26,157 nucleotides of DNA. Origin: Colivivens sp963594655. Lineage in GTDB: Bacteria > Bacteroidota > Bacteroidia > Bacteroidales > Bacteroidaceae. The notes under the pieces were generated by a model. That model was given only the letters and a program-made list of their open reading frames with translations, did not search any database and was not told the origin of the DNA. The stretch is taken from the NCBI GenBank assembly GCA_963594655.1, contig CAVBFD010000036.1, forward strand, positions 1 to 26,157. Reading direction: 5' to 3'. A program made the position numbers and the translations under genes. Positions 15,993 through 24,826 of this stretch are shown here, piece by piece. The first letter of the stretch is position 1. Each line of letters opens with the position of its first letter.

Positions 15993-16030
15993 GTGCCGGC
16001 TCACCTTGGTGAACCGGCACGTCTTCTTTT
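15993..16030. terminator. Terminator between converging genes
   Basis: Stem GTGCCGG(C)TCA and TGA(A)CCGGCAC around CCTTGG, followed on plus by GTCTTCTTTT. It separates cysK from the converging hypothetical gene. The T-tract is imperfect on both strands. Confidence 0.75.
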
Positions 16031-16049
16031 CAGTCAGCCTGCTTTTAGT

Positions 16050-16631
16050 TTACTGTTGGTCGCTTTCAGCGTCGGGACGCTGCTCGCCAAGGTACTTGTA
16101 TGTGTAGTTGGCACTCTTGGCGGAGGGAAACTGACTGCGGCTGTCCACGTCGGGACGGTTGCGCAGGTGACTGACGATGCGGTTGTAGCTGTCCAGTGGA
16201 CTGTCGGCTTTCAGACGGACTGTGAACCGTGTGTCGCAGTACTGGAACTTGTTGGTGTCTATGATTGGCACAACCCTCTTGAAGGTTATAGACGCTTCGT
16301 ACCACCCCGGCTTCGGCTCCGCCATGATTTCGAGGGCGGACTTCTTCTTCTCCTGTGCGTACGAACCAGCCTCCTTCTGCTCATTGCGCAACTGCTCCAT
16401 GCGCTTGAACTCTTCAAGGTCGCTTGCCTCGGTCTTCAGGAAAAGCACATAGTTGGTGTAGTTCACCTTCAACCGCAAAGGGTACTGGTTGTTTGATGTG
16501 TAATAGACATTGACGCGGCTTAGGGCGTCGTCGGCGATTTTCACGTCGTGTAATGTCGCAAGGAAGACCGCGACCTCATCCATGTTTGTCGCCACTGTCT
16601 CTTGGTTGAAATACCTTATATACAAATTCAT
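16050..16631 (-). CDS. Conserved-looking hypothetical protein
   Basis: A 193-residue soluble protein, start placed at the ATG at 16631 because the seven upstream codons sit in an AT-rich leader. I do not recognise the family. There is no signal peptide or membrane segment. Residues about 75-105 (DLEEFKRMEQLRNEQKEAGSY) are charged and probably helical, and the C-terminal tail is polar and acidic (GEQRPDAESDQQ). Codon use matches the neighbours. It has its own -7 box and faces cysK across a terminator. Confidence 0.7.
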   Translation of the reverse strand: MNLYIRYFNQETVATNMDEVAVFLATLHDVKIADDALSRVNVYYTSNNQYPLRLKVNYTNYVLFLKTEASDLEEFKRMEQLRNEQKEAGSYAQEKKKSALEIMAEPKPGWYEASITFKRVVPIIDTNKFQYCDTRFTVRLKADSPLDSYNRIVSHLRNRPDVDSRSQFPSAKSANYTYKYLGEQRPDAESDQQ

Positions 16632-16735
16632 AATAATAAATTTACCTGCCAACTACAAGCCTGTCCTGGGACTGTCTTGTTCTTGACAGCATTGATTGAA
16701 TGGTTACTGTGGACGCGCTGTCTGCGTTTCCGCCG

Positions 16736-16743
16736 CAAAGTTA
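16736..16743 (-). promoter_or_regulatory. -7 box of the hypothetical gene
   Basis: TAACTTTG on the minus strand, about 105 bases before the ATG at 16631. A matching -33 element is not clear. Confidence 0.55.
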
Positions 16744-16786
16744 CGAATAAATAATGATTGATGGGGACGGTTTGTGGACTTTTTCG

Positions 16787-16794
16787 TAACTTTG
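16787..16794 (+). promoter_or_regulatory. -7 box of the small secreted protein gene and pcrA
   Basis: TAACTTTG sits 16 bases before the ATG at 16811 and 25 before the ATG at 16820. No ideal -33 TTTG lies at 19-21 bases. Confidence 0.6.
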
Positions 16795-16810
16795 TACCCT
16801 ATAATCGAAG

Positions 16811-17221
16811 ATGGATATTATGAGACGTGTGATATTGACGGCGCTGATCATGGTGGGCGTGGCGACCACCCTCGCGGCACAGACCTTCAAGGGGAGTTTC
16901 AGAAACGAGGAACTGAAGATAACCATGGAACTTGACCTGTACAACGACTCCGTGCCTGTTCCGGGTATTGAGGACGAGTACTGCTACGGCTATCTCCGAG
17001 GCAACATAAACGGGATGTGGGTCATACTGAGGGTGACGAGCGTAGGTGAGGACAAGGCTCTTGTCCGCGCGGCTTGTGACAACGGCAGTGACGCCCAGAA
17101 CCTGGAACTCACGTTCGTGGACGGCAAACTGCAGGTGAGGCAGGTGGACGACACCTTCATCAAGGGCATTGCCGGCAAGAAGTATGTGAAGTTGCCCAAA
17201 CCGTTCTTTCTGTATAAGTAA
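16811..17221 (+). CDS. Small secreted protein, function unknown
   Basis: A 136-residue protein (133 if the ATG at 16820 is used) with a signal peptide ending near LAAQTFKG. The rest is mostly beta-like and acidic, with no motif I recognise. Because transcription should start near 16800, the ATG at 16811 would have a very short leader, which favours the ATG at 16820 slightly. It ends 15 bases before pcrA, so the two are probably one transcript, though no functional link is evident. Confidence 0.7.
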   Translation: MDIMRRVILTALIMVGVATTLAAQTFKGSFRNEELKITMELDLYNDSVPVPGIEDEYCYGYLRGNINGMWVILRVTSVGEDKALVRAACDNGSDAQNLELTFVDGKLQVRQVDDTFIKGIAGKKYVKLPKPFFLYK

Positions 17222-17236
17222 ATAAAAAGGGGAGGG

Positions 17237-19477
17237 ATGGACGAACGACTGACTGGAAGTTTCAACGCTCCGCAACTGGCTGCGATAGAGTACATGGACG
17301 GAGCGTCATTGGTGGTGGCCGGAGCGGGTTCCGGCAAGACCCGTGTGCTTACATACAAGATTGCATATCTGCTGGAGCATGGCTATAAGCCGTGGAACAT
17401 ACTGGCGCTCACCTTCACCAACAAGGCGGCAGGGGAGATGAAGCAGCGTATAGCCGACATCGTGGGCATGGAGGATGCCAGAAGACTGTGGATGGGTACG
17501 TTCCACAGTATCTTTCTCCGTATCCTGCGCACCGAATGTCACGCCATAGGGTTCGACCCGAACTTCACCATCTACGACGCGGCTGACAGCAAGAGTCTGA
17601 TAAAGTCCATCATCAAGGAACTGGGTCTCGACGACAAGACGTACAAGCCGGGGATGGTGGCGGCGAGAATCAGTGACGCAAAGAACCAGCTCATTGACGA
17701 GGATGAGTACGCGCGCAGCCACGACTGTTATATGAGTGACATGAGGGATAGGATACCTGAGTTGCGCACGGTCTACGCGCGTTACTGCAACAGGTGCAGG
17801 AGCGCCAACGCCATGGATTTTGACGATATCCTCGTGTACACCTACCGGTTGTTCCGCAAGAATCCCGAGATACTCAGCAAGTACGAGCGGCAGTTCCAGT
17901 ATGTGCTTGTGGACGAGTATCAGGACACTAATTTAGTGCAGCATCGGATTATACTGCAACTGACCCTACAGAACCAGCGCGTGTGTGTGGTGGGCGACGA
18001 TGCGCAAAGCATCTATGCGTTCCGTGGGGCGGAAATAAGGAATATGTTGTCTTTCAAGGATATATACCCCTCTACGAAAGTGTTCAAGCTGGAGCAGAAC
18101 TACCGGTCCACACAGATGATAGTGAATGCCGCCAATAACCTCATCCACAAGAATAAGGGACAGATAGAGAAGACGGTCTTCTCCAAACAGGAGAAGGGCG
18201 AGAAGATACCTATAATAGAGGCTTACTCGGATATAGAGGAGGCACAGATAGTGGTGCGCAGGATTCAGGAACTAAGGAGGGCGGAGAACCTTCCGTACTC
18301 CAGTTTCGCTGTCCTTTACCGTACCAACGCGCAAAGCCGACTGTTTGAGGAGAACCTGCGCAAGAACGGACTCCCTTACCGCATCTACGGTGGTCTGTCG
18401 TTCTACCAGCGGAAGGAGATTAAGGACATCATCGCCTATTTCCGTCTGGCGGTCAACCCCAACGACGAGGAGGCTCTGAAGAGGATAATAAACTACCCGG
18501 TGAGAGGCATCGGACAGACAACCCTCGGCAAGCTGGTGAATGTGGCAGGACAGCACGGCGTGAGCATCTGGACGGTACTGAACAGTCCTGTATCTTACGG
18601 ACTGAACGTGAATAGGGGAACGGCCGTGAAACTGCAGGACTTCACCTCGCTCATCAGTTCGTTCATCGACAAGGCGGCTACTGAGACTGCGGAGGCTGTG
18701 GGACGGTTCATCATCGAGGAGAGTGGAATAGCGCGCGACCTCTATCAGGACAAGTCGGCAGAGAACCTCAGCCGCCAGGAGAACATGGAGGAACTGGTGA
18801 ACGGTCTGCACGACTTCTGTGACTCGCGTCTGGAGGAGGATAATCCCAATGTCGGAATCAGTGACTACCTGTCGGAGGTGTCGCTCCTGAGCGACGCGGA
18901 TTCGGACAAGGACCCGGACGAGCCGAAAGTGGCACTGATGACCATCCACTCGGCCAAGGGACTGGAGTTCAACACGGTTTTTGTGGTGGGACTGGAGGAA
19001 AATCTTTTCCCTGGGCAACAGGCCATAGGCAACCCACGTGAGATAGAGGAGGAACGCCGTCTTTTCTACGTGGCGGTCACACGCGCCGAGCGGCATCTCT
19101 TCGTCACATACGCCAAGAGCCGTCTGCACTACGGTAAGATGGAGTTCGGCAATCCGAGCCGTTTCATAAGTGACCTTGGCAAAGAGTTCGTGGTGTTCGG
19201 TTCGGGCAGGACAGCCTACAGGACGGAACGAAAGGACATCGAACTGCCTTGGAACAAACCGCACATACCTGTCCGCACGCAGGAGACTCCCGCAAGTCAG
19301 GCACGTTCCGCTTATGGCATCAGTGCCGGCCAGCACGTGCGGCACGACCGGTTCGGTCTGGGTGTGGTGCTTGAGGTGACCGGTTCGGGGGACAACCAGA
19401 AGGCCACCGTGAAGTTTGCCAATGCCGGGGAGAAGCAACTGCTGCTGAAGTTCGCCAGACTCAGTGTGGTTGACTGA
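17237..19477 (+). CDS. pcrA: ATP-dependent DNA helicase, PcrA/UvrD type
   Basis: A 746-residue superfamily 1A 3'-5' helicase for nucleotide excision repair, replication restart and removal of proteins from DNA. Walker A is GAGSGKT (29-35), Walker B is VLVDEYQDTN, and motif III is VVGDDAQSIYAFRGA. Motif IV (KLEQNYRST), motif V (LMTIHSAKGLEF) and motif VI (RRLFYVAVTRAE) follow in order. The C-terminal tail ends in a Tudor-like segment (HDRFGLGVVLEV and onward) typical of PcrA/UvrD. Start is supported by a purine-rich GGGGAGGG just upstream. Its stop is six bases from that of the converging transporter gene. Confidence 0.96.
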   Translation: MDERLTGSFNAPQLAAIEYMDGASLVVAGAGSGKTRVLTYKIAYLLEHGYKPWNILALTFTNKAAGEMKQRIADIVGMEDARRLWMGTFHSIFLRILRTECHAIGFDPNFTIYDAADSKSLIKSIIKELGLDDKTYKPGMVAARISDAKNQLIDEDEYARSHDCYMSDMRDRIPELRTVYARYCNRCRSANAMDFDDILVYTYRLFRKNPEILSKYERQFQYVLVDEYQDTNLVQHRIILQLTLQNQRVCVVGDDAQSIYAFRGAEIRNMLSFKDIYPSTKVFKLEQNYRSTQMIVNAANNLIHKNKGQIEKTVFSKQEKGEKIPIIEAYSDIEEAQIVVRRIQELRRAENLPYSSFAVLYRTNAQSRLFEENLRKNGLPYRIYGGLSFYQRKEIKDIIAYFRLAVNPNDEEALKRIINYPVRGIGQTTLGKLVNVAGQHGVSIWTVLNSPVSYGLNVNRGTAVKLQDFTSLISSFIDKAATETAEAVGRFIIEESGIARDLYQDKSAENLSRQENMEELVNGLHDFCDSRLEEDNPNVGISDYLSEVSLLSDADSDKDPDEPKVALMTIHSAKGLEFNTVFVVGLEENLFPGQQAIGNPREIEEERRLFYVAVTRAERHLFVTYAKSRLHYGKMEFGNPSRFISDLGKEFVVFGSGRTAYRTERKDIELPWNKPHIPVRTQETPASQARSAYGISAGQHVRHDRFGLGVVLEVTGSGDNQKATVKFANAGEKQLLLKFARLSVVD

Positions 19478-19483
19478 CGTTCC

Positions 19484-20398
19484 TTATCTTGACCCGATAA
19501 AGAGGAACAGCATTGAGAGGAGTACGAGCAGCAGGTCGAGTGCCTTCGACTTCAGGTTTCTCTCTCTGAACAGTAACGCTCCGAAGAGGAAGGATACCAC
19601 CACGCTGCCCCTTCGTATCATGCTTACAATACTTATCATCGCATCGTCCTGACTCAACGCGTAGAAATAAACGAAGTCGGCTGCCGACAGGAACACCGAG
19701 ATGAGTATGATGCACCAGTCCCAGTGGAAAGGTGTCGTCTTTTTCCGTGTGGGAAACCACAACACCAGAAGCATGACGCCCATCATGAGGAACTGGTAGA
19801 TGTTGTACCATGACTGCACCGCCATCTTGTCGAGTCCCACTCCAACCCCTACCGGCGCCATGAGATAACGGTCGTACAGTCCGCTGACCGCACCGAACAC
19901 GTTGGCGAGCAGCACCAGAACAATCCATTTGTTGTGCTTGAAGTCAATTCCCTCTTTCTTGCCGCTCCTGCTCATGAGGAAGAAGGAGACGATGGCGATG
20001 GTGACACCGGCCCATTGCCACAGGTTCAGTTGCTCTCCGAGGAAGGTGAGCGCGCCTATAAGCACCATCACCGGACGGGTGGCGTTGATGGGTCCCACAA
20101 TCGTGATGGGCAGGTTTTTTATGCCCCAGTAGCCGCACAGCCAAGAGCAAAGGACGATGACGGACTTGAGTATGATGTACTTGTGTTCCCCCCAACCGTA
20201 ACTGTGGGTGTAGAACAGACTGTCCTCGTCCAACCAGCCGTTTGCCGAACTGACGATGAACGGCACGAAGATGAGGCTGGAGAAGAGGGTGTTGAGGAGC
20301 AGCACCGGTATCACTGCGTTGTCCTTCAGCGACTTCTTCTTGAACACATCATAGAACCCCAGCAGGAACGCTGACAGAAAAGCCAATAGCAACCACAT
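19484..20398 (-). CDS. EamA/DMT family transporter
   Basis: A 304-residue inner-membrane protein with about ten hydrophobic segments in two repeated halves, as in the drug/metabolite transporter superfamily. The first half includes PITIVGPINATRPVMVLIGALTFLGE-type sequence typical of EamA; the second includes AMISIVSMIRRGSVVVSFLFGALLF. I start at the ATG at 20398 rather than the TTG two codons upstream. It follows the MATE-PAP2 gene by 18 bases and should be in the same operon. Substrate is unknown. Confidence 0.85.
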   Translation of the reverse strand: MWLLLAFLSAFLLGFYDVFKKKSLKDNAVIPVLLLNTLFSSLIFVPFIVSSANGWLDEDSLFYTHSYGWGEHKYIILKSVIVLCSWLCGYWGIKNLPITIVGPINATRPVMVLIGALTFLGEQLNLWQWAGVTIAIVSFFLMSRSGKKEGIDFKHNKWIVLVLLANVFGAVSGLYDRYLMAPVGVGVGLDKMAVQSWYNIYQFLMMGVMLLVLWFPTRKKTTPFHWDWCIILISVFLSAADFVYFYALSQDDAMISIVSMIRRGSVVVSFLFGALLFRERNLKSKALDLLLVLLSMLFLFIGSR

Positions 20399-20416
20399 AA
20401 GCAAACGGTTTATCCT

Positions 20417-22954
20417 TTATAATATTATCTTCCATTCCATCCCGATGGTCCAGCGGTTGGTGAACCAGTCGGAGAAGGTGTGGCTGTAGTCGCAGCTCAC
20501 ACCTAACGTGTATTTCTCTTTATTCATCAAGTCCACACCTACACCCGCGCCCGCCTCGGGCCTCACCTCACTGTCGGTCTCAGACAGTCCCATATCCATG
20601 TACCTGCCGCCTCCGAACGCGCGGCACGACACACGTATGGTGGGTATGATGATCCACGAATACTTGAACGCTCCGTCCAGATGGTATCTGTCGATGTTTC
20701 CCGACACCAGACGGTTGTTGTCGTAGAAGGTGGCAGTGGACACCCTGCCTATTGCCTCTACCGCCATGTGGCTGTCAATGAAATGACTGTATTCTATACC
20801 TGCGGTGTAGCTGGTGCTGGTGTGCAGCTTGTCCTCCTTCCCCCATTCGATGCCGGAGGTCAGGGAGAGGGACGAGGGACGTGTGTTGAACTTGACAGTA
20901 CGCTCTATGTCGCCCTTGGTCAACTTAGGACGGCGGTTGAGTCCGTCCTCCCCGAAAATCCGGTCCGTCACGAAGTAGGCGAAGTTGGTGGCGATGACAC
21001 CTATGCCCGCCCCCATATAGATGTCCGTGACCCAGTGGGTGTTGTGCCTCAGCCGCAGGTATTGGGTGGCGGTGGCGGTGGCGTAGCCTCCCACACTTAT
21101 CCAAGGACTGATGTAGCCGTACTCACGGTGCAGGATGGTTGCGCTGGCGAAAGCCATGGCTGTGTGTCCCGACGGCATACTCTTCGAGTCCTTCCAGTTG
21201 GGGCGTTGTGAGTTGACGGTGGACTTCAGTGCGTTGGTGATTCCCGAAGACAGGCCTATGGCGATCAGGTTGGCGGTCACCATCCTGCGTGACCTGCTCG
21301 TGGACTGCACTCCGAACGCTTTCAGTCCCCATGTGGCTACTAACGGACTGAACGCCACTCCATAATCCGCCAAGTCGCAGTCGTACTCCTTGAGTGGGGT
21401 GAGGTTGCCGTTACGGAAAGTCTTGTCCTTCGACGCGCTCAGGAGTCCCCGCACCAGGTAGTTGACCCCTTCGTTATGGAACGACAGTTCCCGCTTGAGC
21501 ATCGACTCCTCGTACTGCCTCACCACCTCAGCCGCCTGTCTCACCTTCTCCTCCATCATAAGCTGTTCTATCTGTGCCATGTAGGCGGAGTCCACCGGCT
21601 GGTAGGTCACCGAGTCGTTCTGTGCGCCAGCGGTAAGGCAGAAACACAACAGCAGTGCAGGTATACACTTGCGCAGCACGGATTTCCACCGTGCGGTGAG
21701 ATACAGCGCGCGTACTATCAGATGGATGAAGTAACCGACGTATGCCGCCTGTACTCCAATCTGTCCGTTGAGCGCGGCGTAGCCTGTCACAAACCCGGCT
21801 GCGGCGCATATCATGCAGTTGCGTATGTCCTTGCCGGCTGTCGCCCCGATGTAGATGCCGTCCCACATGAAGGCGGCGCAACTGACGAGTGGCATCAGTG
21901 TGAGCCAGAAGAGGTAATGCTGTGAGGTGCTTATGGTGTGAGGGTCGGAGGTCATGATGCGTATCATGCCGTCGCCTGAAGCCGAATAGATGACTGTGAA
22001 GAGCGCGCCGATGCCCATGCTCCATGCGAACAGGTCTCTCACGGCCTTGTTGACCGCCAGGCGGTTCTTCTCTCCGATGAACCTGCCCACGAGGGCTTCT
22101 CCGGCGTAGGAAAAGCCGTCGATGAAATAACTGAACAGCATGAACAGTTTCATCATGATGGCTCCCACTGCCAGTTCCTCGTCCCCGTACTTCGAGGTGA
22201 TGGTGGTGAATCCCACGTAAATCACCATGAAGCAGAGTGACCGCAGGAACAGGTTGCCGTTGAGCGACAGCAGATGCCTCAGCTTCTTCCATCCGACGCT
22301 CGCCCGGAAGTTCAACAGCTTGAGGTAACTGCCGTAGCCTCTGTAGAGGAGGAAGACGGCCACTGCCAGTCCTGTGTACTGGGCGACGACCGTGCCGTGC
22401 GCCACTCCGATGGCCCCCAGTGGGGTGTGCCGCGCGAGGGTGTAACTCGTGATCATGTTCACCACATTCACCGTGATGTCGCACACCATCGGACTTACGG
22501 TGTTCTGTGTCCCGATGAACCAGCCCTTGAACACCATCAGTGAGAGGGTGGCGGGAGCGGCCCATATACGCACATTGAAATACTGGCGGGCAAACGACTC
22601 GACCTCGGGTGAGCAGGGGGTACATGCCAGAACCACGTCGGCGAAGACCCAGCCAATCATGAAGACGAACAGTGCCGCTCCCAGGGCAATCGATATGCTC
22701 TGGAGGAAGATGTCCATCATGCCCTGGCAGTCCTTGCGCCCGAAGGCCTGGGCGGTCATCCCTCCAGTGCCGACACGGAGGAAGCCGAAGTTCCAGTAAA
22801 GCAGGTCGAACAGCATACTGCCGATGGCGATTCCGCCGATGGCAGCCGCGTCCGATATGTGTCCGGCTATCGCCACGTCCACGATACCTACCAGCGGCAC
22901 CGTGATGTTCGCGAAAATGCTTGGGATTGCCAAACGAAGTATCTCCTTATTCAT
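20417..22954 (-). CDS. Fusion of MATE transporter, PAP2 phosphatase and barrel-like tail
   Basis: One 845-residue frame holds three parts. Residues 1 to about 425 are a complete DinF-like MATE transporter with twelve predicted membrane segments (start MNKEILRLAIPSIFANI). Residues 428-447 resemble a Sec signal peptide (IPALLLCFCLTAGAQND), with a likely cleavage after Ala444. A PAP2 phosphatase follows with all three motifs: KSTVNSQRP (577-585), PSGH (594-597), and Arg634, His640 and Asp644. Residues about 690-845 look like outer-membrane strands and end in TIGMEWKIIL. Each half has the length of a stand-alone protein. A GTG at 21679 (Val426) could be an internal start, but no A-rich leader precedes it. 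The phosphatase may act on lipid or isoprenoid phosphates at the envelope. Confidence 0.88.
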   Translation of the reverse strand: MNKEILRLAIPSIFANITVPLVGIVDVAIAGHISDAAAIGGIAIGSMLFDLLYWNFGFLRVGTGGMTAQAFGRKDCQGMMDIFLQSISIALGAALFVFMIGWVFADVVLACTPCSPEVESFARQYFNVRIWAAPATLSLMVFKGWFIGTQNTVSPMVCDITVNVVNMITSYTLARHTPLGAIGVAHGTVVAQYTGLAVAVFLLYRGYGSYLKLLNFRASVGWKKLRHLLSLNGNLFLRSLCFMVIYVGFTTITSKYGDEELAVGAIMMKLFMLFSYFIDGFSYAGEALVGRFIGEKNRLAVNKAVRDLFAWSMGIGALFTVIYSASGDGMIRIMTSDPHTISTSQHYLFWLTLMPLVSCAAFMWDGIYIGATAGKDIRNCMICAAAGFVTGYAALNGQIGVQAAYVGYFIHLIVRALYLTARWKSVLRKCIPALLLCFCLTAGAQNDSVTYQPVDSAYMAQIEQLMMEEKVRQAAEVVRQYEESMLKRELSFHNEGVNYLVRGLLSASKDKTFRNGNLTPLKEYDCDLADYGVAFSPLVATWGLKAFGVQSTSRSRRMVTANLIAIGLSSGITNALKSTVNSQRPNWKDSKSMPSGHTAMAFASATILHREYGYISPWISVGGYATATATQYLRLRHNTHWVTDIYMGAGIGVIATNFAYFVTDRIFGEDGLNRRPKLTKGDIERTVKFNTRPSSLSLTSGIEWGKEDKLHTSTSYTAGIEYSHFIDSHMAVEAIGRVSTATFYDNNRLVSGNIDRYHLDGAFKYSWIIIPTIRVSCRAFGGGRYMDMGLSETDSEVRPEAGAGVGVDLMNKEKYTLGVSCDYSHTFSDWFTNRWTIGMEWKIIL

Positions 22955-22974
22955 GCTCTCAGTAAAATTGGCTG

Positions 22975-22982
22975 CAAAGTTA
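22975..22982 (-). promoter_or_regulatory. -7 box of the MATE-PAP2 operon
   Basis: TAACTTTG on the minus strand, 20 bases before the ATG at 22954. No clear -33 TTTG. It diverges from the DUF3256 promoter 45 bases away. Confidence 0.65.
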
Positions 22983-23005
22983 CGAAAACTTTATGCTCCC
23001 GACTG

Positions 23006-23034
23006 TTGTTTGAAGAGTTTTTTTCGTACATTTG
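23006..23034 (+). promoter_or_regulatory. Promoter of the DUF3256-glycosyltransferase operon
   Basis: TTG at 23006-23008, 18 bases, then TACATTTG at 23027-23034. The leader to the ATG at 23058 is about 20 bases. Confidence 0.7.
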
Positions 23035-23057
23035 TATCTGATTTAAACCAACGGGAA

Positions 23058-23711
23058 ATGACAAAAGTTCTTGTATTGACAGTACTTGCGTTGACGGCAC
23101 TGTCCGGCAGGGCGCAGACGATGAAGGAGATATTCTCCGACTTGCCCGACTCCATCTTGCCCACTCTCACGAGAAACGACAGGCTTGACTGTATCGATTT
23201 CATTGAAAACAACTTGACCAACACGGTGAACAACGCTCTGGACGGCAAGACACGTCTCACGGTTCTTACCGACAGTCTCGCTAAAATCCAACTGTCCCTG
23301 ATGACTGAGGTACAGATTTGTAAGTTGCCTGTGGAGTCCGTGCCAAACGGTCAGACAGACGGCTTTGTCATCTGTCTTATCCATTCTTCCGACGTGAGGG
23401 GTTGGGACAGTGTGCTGCGTTTTTATGACTCGGCGTGGCGACCGCTGGATGCGATCCGCATGATAACCCTGCCCAGGACGGAGGATTTCATAGTCCAGGC
23501 CGACAGCGTGGACTCGACCGGCTATGCCAATATCGTCAACAAGGCGGGATTGCCACTTGTGCGGGCTGACTTCAACGGCACAAGTATCACTCTCTCATAC
23601 ACATCGTCCAACAGTGCCGACCATGGTTTCCGTGAGTCGGTCTTACCTTATGTGCGTCCTGAGATACGGATGGGGTGGGACGCAAGACAAAGGAGGTTCG
23701 TGAGACTATGA
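23058..23711 (+). CDS. Secreted DUF3256 family protein
   Basis: A 217-residue protein with a signal peptide (MTKVLVLTVLALTALSGRAQ) followed by the block MKEIFSDLPDSILPTLTRND, which I associate with DUF3256, a Bacteroidales family of unknown function. I start at the ATG at 23058, just after the -7 box; the open frame runs upstream through the divergent promoter. The stop overlaps the next start as ATGA, so the protein is coupled to two glycosyltransferases and probably belongs to an envelope pathway. Confidence 0.82.
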   Translation: MTKVLVLTVLALTALSGRAQTMKEIFSDLPDSILPTLTRNDRLDCIDFIENNLTNTVNNALDGKTRLTVLTDSLAKIQLSLMTEVQICKLPVESVPNGQTDGFVICLIHSSDVRGWDSVLRFYDSAWRPLDAIRMITLPRTEDFIVQADSVDSTGYANIVNKAGLPLVRADFNGTSITLSYTSSNSADHGFRESVLPYVRPEIRMGWDARQRRFVRL

Positions 23712-24826
23712 GAATCCTCGACACTTTACTGGCTGTGGGACGCGGGACACACATGTGCAGGGCTGTCTTCTGGTTTCTGAACGACTGTCTCTCCCACAGG
23801 CGTGTGAGGATGGATTTGGAGGCGGCTGAGGAACTGATGGCGGCGCGTCATGCTGACGGAGGCCGCAGTTGTCTGACAGTCAACCGTGTGGAGCCTCAAC
23901 CTAAGTACGACCTTCTCGTTGTCGTACCTGCATACAATGCAGGGAAGTATGTTGAGGACTGTGTCATCTCTCTGATCCGGCAGCAGACGGACTACGCGTT
24001 CCGTGTGGCGGTGGTGGACGACGGCAGTACGGACGGTACTGCGGCAATACTCCGGCGGTTCGGCGCGGAGGAGAGGATAACGGTAGTGAGACAGGAGAAC
24101 AGGGGCGTTTCGGCTGCCCGCAACAAGGCCCTGCAACATATTGACGCGCGTTATGTTATGTTTGTCGACGCTGACGACACCTTGCCTCCCGACGCTGTGG
24201 AGTCGTTGCTGGAGAAGGCCTACGAGTGCAACTCCGACATCGTGGAGGGGTGCATAAGTCGTATGGACGGGGGTGTGGCGGTGATCCACACGGACTGTGA
24301 CGAGGCGGACGACATCTCGGGATTCGCATGTGGGAAACTCATAAAGGCTTCACTGCTCGAAAGGGTGGGGTTTCCCGAGGGCTACCGTTATGAGGACACG
24401 ATAATGAGTCTCATCCTCTGTCCGTTGGCTCGCAGGATGTCTACCGTTGAGAACACCGTATATATGTATAGGATGCACGAGGGAAACTTCACCTCGAACG
24501 AACGCCACAACTATGCCTCTCTGGACGCTTACTGGGTGGTCCGGCGGTTGTTGCGCGACGCTGAGACTCTCGGTATACCGTTCGACGCGCGGCTTTACAC
24601 GAGTGTCCTTCATGGCATGAAACTGTCGGGCCAGCGCATGAACTCCCTCGACACGGACACTTCGCGCGCTTACTTTGCCGCCATGTGCTGTTTGGTTTCA
24701 CGGTATTTCCCGGACGTGTCGCCGGTCAGTCGCACAGACAGGGAAGGCAAGGCGTTGATGGAACTCGATAAGGCCGTGAGAAGAAACGACTATACCAAGT
24801 ACATGCTCGCAAGCTATTTCCTATGA
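23708..24826 (+). CDS. Glycosyltransferase family 2
   Basis: A 372-residue cytoplasmic or membrane-associated glycosyltransferase with a GT-A fold. About 65 N-terminal residues precede the catalytic domain. YDLLVVVPAYNAGKYVEDC (67-85) starts the fold, VVDDGSTDG (102-110) binds the nucleotide sugar, and FVDADD (152-157) holds the DxD metal site. A C-terminal region beyond about residue 250 is specific to the protein. I start at the ATG at 23708 because it overlaps the previous stop as ATGA. Acceptor and donor are unknown; a role in surface polysaccharide or lipid glycosylation is likely. Confidence 0.9.
   Translation: MRILDTLLAVGRGTHMCRAVFWFLNDCLSHRRVRMDLEAAEELMAARHADGGRSCLTVNRVEPQPKYDLLVVVPAYNAGKYVEDCVISLIRQQTDYAFRVAVVDDGSTDGTAAILRRFGAEERITVVRQENRGVSAARNKALQHIDARYVMFVDADDTLPPDAVESLLEKAYECNSDIVEGCISRMDGGVAVIHTDCDEADDISGFACGKLIKASLLERVGFPEGYRYEDTIMSLILCPLARRMSTVENTVYMYRMHEGNFTSNERHNYASLDAYWVVRRLLRDAETLGIPFDARLYTSVLHGMKLSGQRMNSLDTDTSRAYFAAMCCLVSRYFPDVSPVSRTDREGKALMELDKAVRRNDYTKYMLASYFL

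Noticed and set aside
18272..19438. Long open frame (388 codons) antisense to the helicase gene
   Set aside because: It lies wholly opposite conserved PcrA motifs. Long antisense frames are common here because of codon bias; similar ones lie opposite the porin (8853-9923) and pflB (6009-6920).
21528..22625. 365-codon frame on the same strand as the MATE-PAP2 gene but in another frame
   Set aside because: It overlaps conserved MATE and linker sequence, and its translation is rich in Arg and His with no membrane segments, as expected for an out-of-frame shadow.
22824..23057. Upstream extension of the DUF3256 protein
   Set aside because: The extension is antisense to the MATE N-terminus and crosses both divergent promoters; the signal peptide begins at 23058.
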